A stretch of 64,000 nucleotides of DNA from Pseudomarimonas sp964350895 (GCA_964350895.1 CAYGMG010000003.1:4472-68471); one strand, 5' to 3'. Positions 16,452 to 26,675 are shown, counted from the stretch's first letter. The notes: generated from the letters alone by a model not told the origin. A program made the numbers and translations.

Positions 16452-16478
16452 TAAAGATTTCCTGCCCTGCGCCGATAA
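16452..16478 (+). promoter_or_regulatory. Sigma-28 (FliA) promoter of flagellin 4
   Basis: TAAAGATT, an 11-base spacer and GCCGATAA, identical in both elements to the flagellin 2 promoter but with some spacer differences. The ATG is 90 bases downstream. Confidence 0.93.
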
Positions 16479-16483
16479 CCCTT

Positions 16484-17993
16484 CTGACAGCGCAGCGGGA
16501 CGCCATCGCCCCGGCTCTGTAACAGATCCACGCGCCACCGGCGTTCCCACTTTTCGAGGAGATCCACCATGCCGCAGGTCATCAACACCAACGTTGCTTC
16601 GCTCAACGCCCAGCGCAACCTGAACCAGTCCGGCTCGTCGCTGGCCACCACCCTGCAGCGTCTGTCCTCCGGTCTGCGCATCAACAGCGCCAAGGACGAT
16701 GCCGCCGGCCTTGCGATCTCCGACCGCTTCACCTCGCAGATCCGCGGCCTCAATGTCGCCGCCCGCAACGCCAATGACGCCATCTCGCTGACCCAGACCG
16801 CCGAGGGCGCACTGGCCTCCTCGACCAATATCCTGCAGCGCGTTCGCGAGCTGGCCCTGCAGTCGGCCAACTCGACCAACAGCAGCAGCGACCGCCAGGC
16901 CCTGCAGCAGGAAGTGACCCAGCTCCAGGCCGAGTTCGACCGCATCGCCCTGAACACCGAGTTCAACGGCCAGCGCATCCTCGATGGCTCGTTCTCGAAT
17001 GCCTCGTTCCAGGTCGGCGCCAATGCCAACCAGACCATCAGCTTCTCGATCACCAGCGCCAAGGGCTCCTCGGTCGGCGGCATCGCCGCGGCGACTGGCA
17101 CCGAAGTGACGGCGGCTGCGTCCACCGACATCACCATCGCGGTCGGCGGCGGCGCTGCCACCTCGATCGCCTCCAGCGCGGGCTTTGCCGGCGCCGCCAA
17201 CGGCCAGGACGCCACCTCGGCCTTCGCCAAGGCAGCCGCCATCAATGACGCCGGCATCGCCGGGCTGACCGTGTCGGCCTCGACCAGCGGCACCCAGACC
17301 GTCGGCGCGATCGGCGGCACCGCGGCCGATACCTACAACCTGACGATCAACGGCACGGCAATCTTCACCGGCCTTGATGTGGCCACCGCGCTGTCCAACA
17401 GCGACCTGCGCGATGCGATCAACAACGTCTCCAACCAGACCGGCGTGATCGCCTCGCTGAACGGCGGCGACCTGACCCTGGCCGCAGCCGACGGCCGCAA
17501 CATCACCGTCACCGAGTCCGGCACCGGCTTCACCGCGGGTACCGATGGCATCAGCGTCACCGGCGGCGACTTCGACGGCGTCCTGCGCGGCTCGCTCTCG
17601 GTCTCGGCCCTGAACACCGTCGCCATCGGCGGCACCGTGGCCACCCTTGGCCTGAACGCCGCCATCGCCCGCGACTCGGTCGGCATCGACTCGATCGACA
17701 TCGGCACCGCCGAGGGCGCCCAGTCGGCCATCCTTCGCCTTGACTCGGCACTGCAGTCGATCAGCAGCATCCGCGCCGGTCTGGGTGCCATCCAGAACCG
17801 CTTCGAGAGCACCATCAACAACTTGCAGACCACCGGCGAGAACCTCTCCGCGTCGCGCTCGCGCATCCTCGATGCCGACTTCGCCGCCGAAACCGCCGAG
17901 CTGACCCGCACCCAGATCCTGCAGCAGGCCGGCACCGCCATCCTCGCCCAGGCCAACCAGATCCCGCAGAACGTGCTGAGCCTGCTGCGTTAA
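16484..17993 (+). repeat. Direct repeat copy B (flagellin 4 leader and gene)
   Basis: Second copy of the repeat at 12846-14355, in the same direction, 3638 bases away. Recombination between the copies would delete flagellin 3 and one identical flagellin. Confidence 0.9.
16569..17993 (+). CDS. fliC: Flagellin 4 (identical to flagellin 2)
   Basis: This 474-residue filament subunit is identical to flagellin 2 in protein and, as far as I can read, in every base of the gene. It has its own sigma-28 promoter and the same 90-base leader with GAGGAG before the ATG. The downstream sequence is unrelated to that of flagellin 2. Identity with diverged flanks points to recent duplication with conversion, or to an assembler filling both places with one consensus. 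Confidence 0.96.
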   Translation: MPQVINTNVASLNAQRNLNQSGSSLATTLQRLSSGLRINSAKDDAAGLAISDRFTSQIRGLNVAARNANDAISLTQTAEGALASSTNILQRVRELALQSANSTNSSSDRQALQQEVTQLQAEFDRIALNTEFNGQRILDGSFSNASFQVGANANQTISFSITSAKGSSVGGIAAATGTEVTAAASTDITIAVGGGAATSIASSAGFAGAANGQDATSAFAKAAAINDAGIAGLTVSASTSGTQTVGAIGGTAADTYNLTINGTAIFTGLDVATALSNSDLRDAINNVSNQTGVIASLNGGDLTLAAADGRNITVTESGTGFTAGTDGISVTGGDFDGVLRGSLSVSALNTVAIGGTVATLGLNAAIARDSVGIDSIDIGTAEGAQSAILRLDSALQSISSIRAGLGAIQNRFESTINNLQTTGENLSASRSRILDADFAAETAELTRTQILQQAGTAILAQANQIPQNVLSLLR

Positions 17994-18023
17994 TTCAAGC
18001 AAGGCACAATCTGGCGGAAACAC

Positions 18024-18053
18024 AGCCGGCCTGGGCATCTGCCCAGGTCGGCT
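18024..18053 (+). terminator. Hairpin after flagellin 4
   Basis: AGCCGGCCTGGGC at 18024-18036 pairs with GCCCAGGTCGGCT at 18041-18053 with one G-U pair, around a four-base loop. A short TTTC follows. It is a plausible weak terminator between the flagellin and flaG. Confidence 0.55.
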
Positions 18054-18078
18054 TTCGCCCATCTGAGGAGTTCATTCG

Positions 18079-18387
18079 ATGATTCCGACGATTCCCCCCG
18101 GCAACCTGCCGGCAACCCAGGCCTACGGGACACCCGGATCAGGCACTGCGCCCGATGTCCGCAGCCTGCAGCGATTCCTCGACGAGGCCAGCGCTGGCAC
18201 CCAGCTGCGCTTTCGCGTCGATACCGATGTGGGACGGGTGGTGGTCCAGGTGCTCGACGCGCAAAGCGGCGATGTGCTTCGGCAGATCCCCCGCGAGGAG
18301 GCACTGCAGTTGGCACGCGATTCGCTTGCACTGAAGCAGCAGGGCGCCGACCCGTCTGCAGCCGGCAGGCTGTCCACGGTAGCCTAG
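18079..18387 (+). CDS. flaG: FlaG family protein
   Basis: This small protein of 102 residues has a disordered N-terminal half (Pro/Gly/Thr rich) and a C-terminal FlaG domain. The family pattern is visible: FRVDTDVGRVVVQVLDAQSG followed by DVLRQIPREEALQLARD. FlaG affects filament length in several bacteria, but its molecular role is not settled. It sits between the flagellins and fliD, the usual place in polar flagellar clusters. TGAGGAG precedes the ATG. Confidence 0.9.
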   Translation: MIPTIPPGNLPATQAYGTPGSGTAPDVRSLQRFLDEASAGTQLRFRVDTDVGRVVVQVLDAQSGDVLRQIPREEALQLARDSLALKQQGADPSAAGRLSTVA

Positions 18388-18469
18388 GAGTACGCCGGCC
18401 AGCCGCGGGACGCGTCCGCATGCACGGCGCGACCGGCGTCAAGGCCAGGCTCGAATCAGGAGAACAGCA

Positions 18470-19876
18470 ATGGCATTGATCAGCGGCGTAGGCGCGGGAT
18501 CGGGACTCGACATCAGCGGCCTGGTTTCGCAGCTGGTACAGGCCGAGGCGTTCTCGCGCAACGCGCCCTTGAACCGCCGTGAGGCGCGGGCCAAGGCGCA
18601 GATCTCTGCGTTCGCCAAGGTCAGCTCGGGATTCTCCAGCCTGCAGTCGGCCCTTGGCGCTTTCAAGGGAAGCGGCCTGTTTGGCGCGCGCTCCTTCAGC
18701 TCGGACAACGCTGGCTTCGCCACCGCCCGGGCAAGCGCCAGCGGTGGGCCTGCTTCGGCAGGCTCCTTCGAGGTCGTGGTCGACCGGCTGGCAACGGCGC
18801 AGCGGCTGCGCTTCAACGAGTTGCCGGGCAGCACCACGCTGGATCCCGGCACGCTGAACTTCAACTTCGGTAGCGGCCCCGACGACAACTTCGAGGTCAC
18901 GCTCACGGGCGGGGAAACCCTGCGCCAGCTGGCCGCCGCGATCAACGCCGAGGCCAACGGGCGTGGCGTTTCGGCCTCGGTGATCAGCTCGACCAGCGGC
19001 GACTCGCTGGTACTGACTGGTGCCAAGACCGGCGTGGACAACGCGTTCAGCGTCACCCAGACCAGCGGTAGCGGCAACCTCGCCCTGTTCGAAACCGGCA
19101 CGCCGGCCAACTTCACCGAACTCTCGCCAGCCGAGGACGCGCGCGCCTTTCTCGACGGCGTCCTGGTCACCAGCGCCAGCAATACCTTGAGCGGCGCCTT
19201 GGACGGCGTCGACGTGCAGCTGCTCAAGCTTACCGACGGCCTCAGCGACAATCCGGCCAATGTCCGCATCACCGTGGCCGAGGATCGCGGCCCGTTGCGC
19301 AACGGCATTGCCAACCTGGTCAAGGGCTACAACGCTGCGATCGATGCGATCCGCGAGACCTCCGGCTTCAACGCCGAGACACAGACCGGCTCGACCCTGA
19401 CCGGTGACGCCCTGGTGCGCGGCGCGGCAAACCAGATCCGCGGCGCGTTGGGTGACCTGATCGCCGAAGCCGGCCGTTCCGGGATCGACCTTGGCCTGTC
19501 CTCCGACCTGCAGGGAAGGGTCAGCTTCGACCAGGCCAAGTTCGACGCCGCGATCGCCAGCAACCCGCAGGCGGTCAGCGCTCTGATCGAAGGTGAGGAC
19601 AGCACCCTGCAGCGCGGTCTGGGCGCGGCCGTCGATCGCCTGCTGGACGCCGGCCAGGGCTTTTCCCAACGCACCGATTCACTCAACCGCCAGCTGGAAA
19701 CGGTGGGCACCCAGCGTGAGGCCGTGCAGCGCCAGCTTGAGCTGATCGAGGCGCGCTACCGCCGTCAGTTCACCGCGCTGGACGCGCTGATCGGCCAGCT
19801 CAACGCGACCAGCAGCTTCCTCGGCCAGCAGCTCGCCAGCCTCCCCGGCTTCGCCTCCTCCAGCAACAACGGTTGA
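18470..19876 (+). CDS. fliD: Flagellar filament cap FliD (HAP2)
   Basis: FliD caps the filament tip and folds flagellin as it arrives. The 468-residue protein has the family start ISGVGAGSGLDISGLVSQLV, and a central FliD region with flagellin_IN-like segments (about 90-190). The C-terminal coiled coil has NRQLETVGTQREAVQRQLEL, ending near RYRRQFTALDALIGQLNATS. AGGAG lies just before the ATG. fliS follows after 112 bases. Confidence 0.96.
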   Translation: MALISGVGAGSGLDISGLVSQLVQAEAFSRNAPLNRREARAKAQISAFAKVSSGFSSLQSALGAFKGSGLFGARSFSSDNAGFATARASASGGPASAGSFEVVVDRLATAQRLRFNELPGSTTLDPGTLNFNFGSGPDDNFEVTLTGGETLRQLAAAINAEANGRGVSASVISSTSGDSLVLTGAKTGVDNAFSVTQTSGSGNLALFETGTPANFTELSPAEDARAFLDGVLVTSASNTLSGALDGVDVQLLKLTDGLSDNPANVRITVAEDRGPLRNGIANLVKGYNAAIDAIRETSGFNAETQTGSTLTGDALVRGAANQIRGALGDLIAEAGRSGIDLGLSSDLQGRVSFDQAKFDAAIASNPQAVSALIEGEDSTLQRGLGAAVDRLLDAGQGFSQRTDSLNRQLETVGTQREAVQRQLELIEARYRRQFTALDALIGQLNATSSFLGQQLASLPGFASSSNNG

Positions 19877-19988
19877 TTTGCCTGAGGCGGCGTGCGCAGC
19901 GCCGGCGTCGGCCTGAATGTCGCGGCGAATGCGTGCCGGCGCATCTGCTTCGTGGTGTTAGGATCAGCGCATTCCAAGGAAGTCAGTC

Positions 19989-20384
19989 ATGTCCTCGCCC
20001 CACGACCGCCTAGGCAACTATCGACGCGCCTCGATAGACAGCGCGCAGCAGTTCTCCAGCCAGAAGCAGCTGGTCATGCTGTTGCGCGGGATGATGGAAC
20101 GTCTGCACCGGGCAGCGCACCTGCTTGAGGCCGGAGACATTCCCGGCAAGGCGCAGCAGATCAGCTCGGTGCTGCCGATTCTTGAGGTGCTGCAAGCCTC
20201 GCTGGACCCCCAAGCCAACGACAGTCTCGCCCAGCAGCTGTCTTCGATCTACGACACCGCCAGCGTGTGGCTGACCGAAGCCAATGCGCGGAACGACCCG
20301 GCCAAGCTGCGCCAGACCATCGACCTGCTGCAGCCGGTGGCGGATGCCTTCGCCGCCCTGCCCGAGCAGGCACCCGGTGGCTGA
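19989..20384 (+). CDS. fliS: Flagellin export chaperone FliS
   Basis: FliS binds the flagellin C terminus in the cytoplasm and keeps it unfolded for export. The protein has 131 residues, the normal length. It shows the helical FliS pattern: QKQLVMLLRGMMERLHRAAH, then KAQQISSVLPILEVLQASLD, then LSSIYDTASVWLTEANARND. The gene overlaps the next small gene by eight bases. Confidence 0.94.
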   Translation: MSSPHDRLGNYRRASIDSAQQFSSQKQLVMLLRGMMERLHRAAHLLEAGDIPGKAQQISSVLPILEVLQASLDPQANDSLAQQLSSIYDTASVWLTEANARNDPAKLRQTIDLLQPVADAFAALPEQAPGG

Positions 20385-20691
20385 GCGGACCGACCGCGCC
20401 GAATCCCTGATGGCGCTGATCGAGCGCGCACATGCCGCGCTCGATGTCGAGGACTACGCGGCACTGGGCGAACTGATTGAACAATTCGACCGCGAAGCGC
20501 GCGCCTGTGCCGGCAACCAAGATGCCAGCGCCGCGCACGAGGCTGCCTGGCCGGCGCTGGCCGAGGCGTTTGCCGCCCTTCAGCAACGTATCGTCATCAG
20601 CCGCGACGAAGCCTCGGTCGCGCTGCGCAGCCTGCACGGCAGCCGCAATCGGGCCAATGCCTACGGCCGAGCACCGGGGGACGAGGCGTGA
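20377..20691 (+). CDS. Small helical protein in the FliT/FleP position
   Basis: The likely start is GTG at 20377, overlapping fliS by eight bases and giving 104 residues. The upstream in-frame ATG at 20284 lies deep inside fliS. The protein looks all-helical and acidic, with Ala/Glu/Leu-rich segments and a basic SRNRANAYGR tail near the end. Size, helix content and place right after fliS suit a FliT-type export chaperone or the small fleP-position protein of Pseudomonas, but I see no decisive motif. Its function is inferred from context. Confidence 0.6.
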   Translation: MAERTDRAESLMALIERAHAALDVEDYAALGELIEQFDREARACAGNQDASAAHEAAWPALAEAFAALQQRIVISRDEASVALRSLHGSRNRANAYGRAPGDEA

Positions 20692-20709
20692 GTCACTACG
20701 GAGCGTTCC

Positions 20710-21267
20710 ATGGATAGCCCTTCTGCGCGAAGCAGCCTGTTCGGCGACGCACTCAGCTGCGAAAGCGAAATGCCGGTCGCCTATCGCAGCCATGCTCCGG
20801 AAGCGCAATCGGTGGATCGCGCCATCGAACACTCCGAGATGGTGCTCAAGAGCCTGGCCCTGATCGAAGACGCGCCCCACGAGGAAGGCGACGAGCACGC
20901 CGCCGAGAAAGCGCACCTCCAGCGGCTTGAGGCCAAACTCAACCTGGTGCTTGAAACGCTGTCAGGGATCCTGCGCCGTGAGCGCAGCGACCTGCCCCAG
21001 CAGCGTTTCCGCTGGTCGCGCTTTGGCGCGGAAATTCTCCATCCCGGCGGCGAGCCGCCAGAGTCCGGCTTCCTGCTGCTGCAGCCCCTTGCCTGGCTGC
21101 CGCAGCGCCTGGAGCTACCGGTCGAATGCATTGCCCGCGAGGCGCAGGACGCCGGCGCGACGCGGGTCTGGCTGCGCTTCTCACCCCAGCCTCCCGGGCT
21201 GGAACAAGCGCTGGAGCGGCACCTGTTCCGGCTGCACCGTCGCGAACTGGCCAAACGCAAAGGCTGA
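20710..21267 (+). CDS. Atypical PilZ-like protein with central heptad-repeat helix
   Basis: This 185-residue cytoplasmic protein has a central helix with heptad spacing (HLQRLEAKLNLVLETLSGIL, about residues 75-95). A beta-rich C-terminal part follows, with GAEILHPGGEPPESGFLLLQ and QRLELPVECIAREAQ. This arrangement resembles the tetrameric atypical PilZ proteins of Xanthomonas (XC6012 type), which lack the canonical c-di-GMP RxxxR and DxSxxG motifs. Neither motif is present at the expected place here. It lies between the fliS region and fleQ, which suggests a link to flagellar control, perhaps with FleQ. The family call is moderate. Confidence 0.6.
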   Translation: MDSPSARSSLFGDALSCESEMPVAYRSHAPEAQSVDRAIEHSEMVLKSLALIEDAPHEEGDEHAAEKAHLQRLEAKLNLVLETLSGILRRERSDLPQQRFRWSRFGAEILHPGGEPPESGFLLLQPLAWLPQRLELPVECIAREAQDAGATRVWLRFSPQPPGLEQALERHLFRLHRRELAKRKG

Positions 21268-21310
21268 ACTTCGCGGAGCGTGATCGCGCTGCTGGCGATG
21301 CGCGGCGCGC

Positions 21311-21326
21311 TGGGATACCGTTTGCC
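21311..21326 (+). promoter_or_regulatory. Possible sigma-54 promoter of fleQ
   Basis: TGGGATACCGTTTGCC keeps GG and GC ten bases apart (21312-21313 and 21324-21325) and the TTTGC of the -12 element, but departs from consensus at CACG. It ends 30 bases before the fleQ GTG. If real it would mean FleQ feeds back on its own gene. The match is weaker than the other three sigma-54 sites. Confidence 0.45.
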
Positions 21327-21356
21327 CACGATGCAGGAAGCAAAGGCCATGAACGC

Positions 21357-22829
<1,473 letters not shown>

Positions 22830-22948
22830 GGCCGATTGTCCGGCGGCGACGACATTTTGACGTCGGCGCTGGCAAGCACCCGGGCAGCAAGCTGCGGATC
22901 CCCGGCGGGCGTGGCTCGGCGACGCGGCAGGAAGGGCTTCCGCATGAC

Positions 22949-22964
22949 GGGCACGCTTCTTGCT
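22949..22964 (+). promoter_or_regulatory. Sigma-54 promoter of the fliE operon
   Basis: GGGCACGCTTCTTGCT differs from TGGCACG-N4-TTGCW only at the first base. GG at 22950-22951 and GC at 22962-22963 have the required ten-base gap. It ends 52 bases before the fliE ATG and should drive fliEFGHIJK. Confidence 0.88.
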
Positions 22965-23016
22965 CTGGCATGGCGGGAAGACCAGCCACCCGCCCAGCGC
23001 GGCCAGGGAGACATCC

Positions 23017-23337
23017 ATGAGCGATGCCATCGCATCCGTGCTCGCACAGATTCGCAGCCTGCAATCGCAGGTCAACATCGCCGCGCCCGCACCGGTCGAG
23101 TCGGCAGCGCCGCAGCGCAGCTTTTCGTCGACCCTGGAAGGCGCGCTGCGCAAGGTCAACGACGTCCAGGACGAATCGCGCCAGATGGCGCAGCGTTTCG
23201 AGCTGGGTGATCCGAACACCGATCTGGTCAAGGTCATGATCGCCTCGCAGCAGTCCCAGCTAGCGCTCCGGGCCACGGTCGAGGTACGCAACCGGGTCGT
23301 CCAGGCCTACCAGGACATCATGAACATGCCGCTGTAA
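23017..23337 (+). CDS. fliE: Flagellar hook-basal body protein FliE
   Basis: FliE joins the MS ring to the rod and is the first rod component exported. The 106-residue protein has the family C-terminal region: DPNTDLVKVMIASQQSQLAL, then RNRVVQAYQDIMNMPL. The ATG at 23017 is chosen because AGGGAG precedes it at 23005-23010. An earlier in-frame ATG at 22960 lies inside the sigma-54 promoter. Confidence 0.95.
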   Translation: MSDAIASVLAQIRSLQSQVNIAAPAPVESAAPQRSFSSTLEGALRKVNDVQDESRQMAQRFELGDPNTDLVKVMIASQQSQLALRATVEVRNRVVQAYQDIMNMPL

Positions 23338-23357
23338 GCGGCTGAGCAGGGAACGCC

Positions 23358-25082
23358 ATGTCTGCCGTCGTCGAAAGCCGTCCCAACGAAATCCGCCCCG
23401 CTCCGCAGAAAGCGCGAGCCGGGCTCAGCAGCCGCCGCTTGCAGGAAATGCCAGCGATCCGTCAGCTGATCCAGATCGTCATGCTGGCGGCCGCGCTCGC
23501 GCTTGGCCTGTGGGCGTTCTTCTGGTGGCAGCAGCCGGGCTTTACCTCGCTGTATTCCGGGCTTGCCGACCGTGACGCCGCAGAGATCAGCGAGGCGCTG
23601 CGCGCCGCCAACATCCCGTTCAGGCTGGAAGCTGCGGGCAGCACCATCGCCGTGCCGGAAGAGCAGCTCAACGAAGCGAGACTGAAGATGGCCGCGCTTG
23701 GCCTGCCGCAGGGCAGCCGCTCGGGCTTCGAGATGATTGAAGGCGAACAGGGCTTCGGGGTCAGCCAGTTCGTCGAAGGGGCGCGCTACCAGATGGCGCT
23801 GGAGACCGAACTGGCACGCACCATCATCACCCTGCGCCCGGTGCGCAATGCCCGGGTCCATCTGGCCATGCCCAAGCCCAGCGCATTCACCCGCCAGCGC
23901 GACGAGTCGGCAGCCTCGGTGGTGCTGGAGATGTTCCCTGGCCGCGCGCTGGACGCCAACCAGACCAAGGCCATCGTCCACCTGGTTGCAACCAGCGTGC
24001 CTAACATGGCGCCCGAGCGGGTCACGGTGATCGACCAGAGCGGTCGCATGCTCACCCAGCCCGACCCGAATTCCGAAGACGCGATCAACGATCGCCAGTT
24101 CGAACAGGTCCAGCGCGTACAGAACGACTACGCGGCACGCATAGCGCGCCTGCTGGAACCAATGACTGGCGCCGGCCGGATCAGCGCCCAGGTCAGCGTC
24201 GACATGGACTTCTCCATGGTCGAAGAAGCCCGCGAGGTGTTCGGCGCCGAGCCGCAGAAAGTGCGTTCCGAGCAGGTCTCCGAGGAGAGCATGACCGGCA
24301 CCACGGACGGCGGCATTCCGGGCGCCTTGCCCAACACGCCGCCCACCGGCGAGCCAAACCAGGCCGGCGCGCCGGATACTGCCCTGCCCTCATCGGCCAT
24401 GCGCAGCCAGACCCGCAACTTCGAAATGGACCGTACCCTGGTCCACAGCCGCCAGCAGCCAGGTCGCATCACCCGGGTCAGCGCAGCGGTGCTGGTCGAC
24501 AACATTCCGCGCGGGGTCGACGCCGAGGGCAATGCGGTGACCACGCCGCTGGAGCCCGAGGAGCTTGCCCGCATCGAATCGCTGGTCCGCGAGGCGATCG
24601 GCTTCAGCGCCGAACGCGGCGATTCGGTCTCGGTGGTCAATGCCGGCTTCACTCGCCCGGAGCCGCTGGCCGAGCTGGAACCGCAGCCGTTCTGGGAGAA
24701 CCCCACCATTCTGCAGTGGACGCGTTGGGGCTCGGGTGCGCTGGCGGTGCTTCTGGTCCTGCTGATGGTCGTGCGCCCCGCCCTGCGCCAGGTGCTTGAA
24801 CCCGCCCCTGCGTTGAGCTCGCGTCGCAGCGATGAGGAAGACGACGAGGATCTCGACGAGGAAGAGGTCGAGGCGCGCGCCGCGGCCAGGCTGGAGAACC
24901 AGCGACGTCAGCTGGCAAGCGAAACCGGAGCGCGCAAGATGAGCGCTGAAGAAGAGGCGCACGGCATCCTCGCCGGCCCGGAGAACTATGAACAGCGCTT
25001 GACGGTGGCCAAGGCCGCTGTGCAGCAAGACCCGCGACGCGTCGCCCAGGTAGTGAGAGGATGGGTCAATGCCAGCGAGTGA
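23358..25082 (+). CDS. fliF: Flagellar MS-ring protein FliF
   Basis: FliF forms the inner-membrane MS ring. The 574-residue protein has one membrane segment near residues 35-55 (IVMLAAALALGLWAFFWWQ) and another near 455-475 (GALAVLLVLLMVVRPALRQV). Between them is a periplasmic part with LYSGLADRDAAEISEALRAA. The C-terminal tail binds FliG (DPRRVAQVVRGWVN). It overlaps fliG by 14 bases, which suggests coupled translation of the two partners. Confidence 0.97.
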   Translation: MSAVVESRPNEIRPAPQKARAGLSSRRLQEMPAIRQLIQIVMLAAALALGLWAFFWWQQPGFTSLYSGLADRDAAEISEALRAANIPFRLEAAGSTIAVPEEQLNEARLKMAALGLPQGSRSGFEMIEGEQGFGVSQFVEGARYQMALETELARTIITLRPVRNARVHLAMPKPSAFTRQRDESAASVVLEMFPGRALDANQTKAIVHLVATSVPNMAPERVTVIDQSGRMLTQPDPNSEDAINDRQFEQVQRVQNDYAARIARLLEPMTGAGRISAQVSVDMDFSMVEEAREVFGAEPQKVRSEQVSEESMTGTTDGGIPGALPNTPPTGEPNQAGAPDTALPSSAMRSQTRNFEMDRTLVHSRQQPGRITRVSAAVLVDNIPRGVDAEGNAVTTPLEPEELARIESLVREAIGFSAERGDSVSVVNAGFTRPEPLAELEPQPFWENPTILQWTRWGSGALAVLLVLLMVVRPALRQVLEPAPALSSRRSDEEDDEDLDEEEVEARAAARLENQRRQLASETGARKMSAEEEAHGILAGPENYEQRLTVAKAAVQQDPRRVAQVVRGWVNASE

Positions 25083-26085
25083 GACCAAGCTTCCCGAGCT
25101 CAGCGGCGTGCAGCGTGCCGCCGTATTGCTGATGTCGTTGGGCGAGAACGACGCTGCCCAGGTGCTCAAGCACATGAGCGCCAAGGAAGTGCAGAAGCTC
25201 GGCATGGCCATGGCGACCATGCAGAACGTCACGCGTACGGCGGTCGAGCACGTCATGGGCGAATTCGTCGACGAGCTGCGCGAGCAGACCTCGCTCGGTG
25301 TCGGCGCAGATGACTACGTTCGCAACGTGCTGGTCCAGGCGCTCGGCGAGGACAAGGCCAGCGGCCTGATCGACCGGATCCTGCTCGGACGCAACACCCG
25401 TGGCCTCGACAATCTCAAGTGGATGGAGCCGCGGGCGATCGCCGAAATGATCCGCAACGAACATCCGCAGATCCAGTCGATCGTGCTCGCCCATCTGGAC
25501 AGCGACCAGGCCGCCGACGTGCTCAAGTCCCTGCCCGAACGCAGCCGCGGCGACATCGTCCTGCGCATCGCCCGGCTCGACGGCATTCCTCCGCATGCGC
25601 TCAATGAACTCAACGAGGTCATGGAGAAGCAGTTCACCGGATCGCAGACCAGCCGTTCCTCCGCCGTGGGCGGGATCAAGGTGGCAGCGAACATCATCAA
25701 CGAGCTGGACACCACGACTGAACAGCTGGTTATGTCCTCGCTCAGCTCGGTGGACTCCGATCTTGGATCGCAGATCCGCGAACTGATGTTCGTGTTCGAC
25801 GATCTGGGCAATCTCGAGGACCGCGCCATCCAGACCATGCTTCGCGAAGTGCCGAACGACAAGCTCGGCCTTGCCCTGCGCGGCGGCGATCCGAAGGTCA
25901 AGGAGAAGATTCTCAAGAACATGTCGCAGCGCGCATCGCAGATCCTCCAGGAAGACATGGAAGCGCGCGGCCCGGTGCGGCTTTCCGAGGTCGAGGAAGC
26001 GCAGAAGGAAATCCTCGGTATCGTCCGTCGGCTGGCTGACGAAGGGCAGCTGCAGATGGCCGGCAAGGGTGAGGAACTGCTGTGA
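25069..26085 (+). CDS. fliG: Flagellar motor switch protein FliG
   Basis: FliG links the MS ring to the C ring and meets the stator. The 338-residue protein has the N-terminal FliF-binding half (LSGVQRAAVLLMSLGENDAA). A middle FliM-binding region includes EHPQIQSIVLAHLDSDQA (EHPQ motif). The C-terminal torque domain has LMFVFDDLGNLEDRAIQTML and RASQILQEDMEARGPVRLSE. All are standard. It starts inside fliF and overlaps fliH. Confidence 0.97.
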   Translation: MPASETKLPELSGVQRAAVLLMSLGENDAAQVLKHMSAKEVQKLGMAMATMQNVTRTAVEHVMGEFVDELREQTSLGVGADDYVRNVLVQALGEDKASGLIDRILLGRNTRGLDNLKWMEPRAIAEMIRNEHPQIQSIVLAHLDSDQAADVLKSLPERSRGDIVLRIARLDGIPPHALNELNEVMEKQFTGSQTSRSSAVGGIKVAANIINELDTTTEQLVMSSLSSVDSDLGSQIRELMFVFDDLGNLEDRAIQTMLREVPNDKLGLALRGGDPKVKEKILKNMSQRASQILQEDMEARGPVRLSEVEEAQKEILGIVRRLADEGQLQMAGKGEELL

Positions 26086-26675
26086 GCGCAGCGAGCCCCG
26101 AACGCTGGAAAGCACCCGACTTCGACCCATCCCCGCCGCCCTTGGCAGGCGGTCAGCGGATCGGCCCGAGTGTCGAGGAGCTGGCCGAAATACAGCGTGC
26201 CGCCCACGAAGAAGGCCGCGCCGCCGGCTACGCCGAAGGACTGGCCGCCGGCCAGGCCGACGTCGAACGCCTGCAGCAGCAGCTTGTCGCGGTGCTGCGC
26301 AGCCTGTCCGCGCCGCTGGTCGATCTGGACCAGGAGGTCGGCGAGGCACTCGGCGCGCTGGCCGTGCGCATCGCTGGCGCTCTGCTCGAAGAGGCTTACG
26401 ACGCCGAACCCGAGCGGCTGGCGCGCCTTGTCCGCGCCACGCTGGAAACCGCCGGCATGGAACGCAACGCGCTGGAAGTGCGCCTGCAGCCGCAGGACCT
26501 AGGCCTGGTGCAGACCCTGCTGCAGGACGATGCCCTGCGGCTGGTTGCCGACCCTGCCCTGCAGCGCGGCGACGTACGCGTGCACGGCGCCAACATGCGC
26601 ATCGATGCGGCCCTTGAAACCCGCCTGCGCTCGGCGTTTGCCTCGCTGCGGGTCGAGGAGACCCCCGACGCATGA
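26082..26675 (+). CDS. fliH: Flagellar export ATPase regulator FliH
   Basis: FliH is the peripheral stalk that holds the ATPase FliI near the C ring. The 197-residue product has a Gly-rich helix typical of the family (AAHEEGRAAGYAEGLAAGQA, about residues 42-61), which carries AxxxG repeats. A C-terminal region follows with LEVRLQPQDLGLVQTLLQDD. Four-base overlaps join it to fliG and fliI. Confidence 0.93.
   Translation: MSAASPERWKAPDFDPSPPPLAGGQRIGPSVEELAEIQRAAHEEGRAAGYAEGLAAGQADVERLQQQLVAVLRSLSAPLVDLDQEVGEALGALAVRIAGALLEEAYDAEPERLARLVRATLETAGMERNALEVRLQPQDLGLVQTLLQDDALRLVADPALQRGDVRVHGANMRIDAALETRLRSAFASLRVEETPDA

Larger units (their letters stand above)
16234..16568 (+). other. Intergenic region between flagellins 3 and 4
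   Basis: These 335 bases hold a hairpin just after flagellin 3, a conserved hairpin at 16345-16369, a GTGA-N6-TCAC palindrome at 16409-16424, a sigma-28 promoter at 16452-16478 and a leader identical to that of flagellin 2. Small open frames here lack family resemblance, and I see no gene. Confidence 0.7.

Noticed and set aside
17995..18021. TCAAGCAA-N11-GCGGAAAC before flaG as a sigma-28 promoter.
   Set aside because: The -10 match is only five of eight, and a hairpin starts three bases later. Left as a possibility, not a feature.
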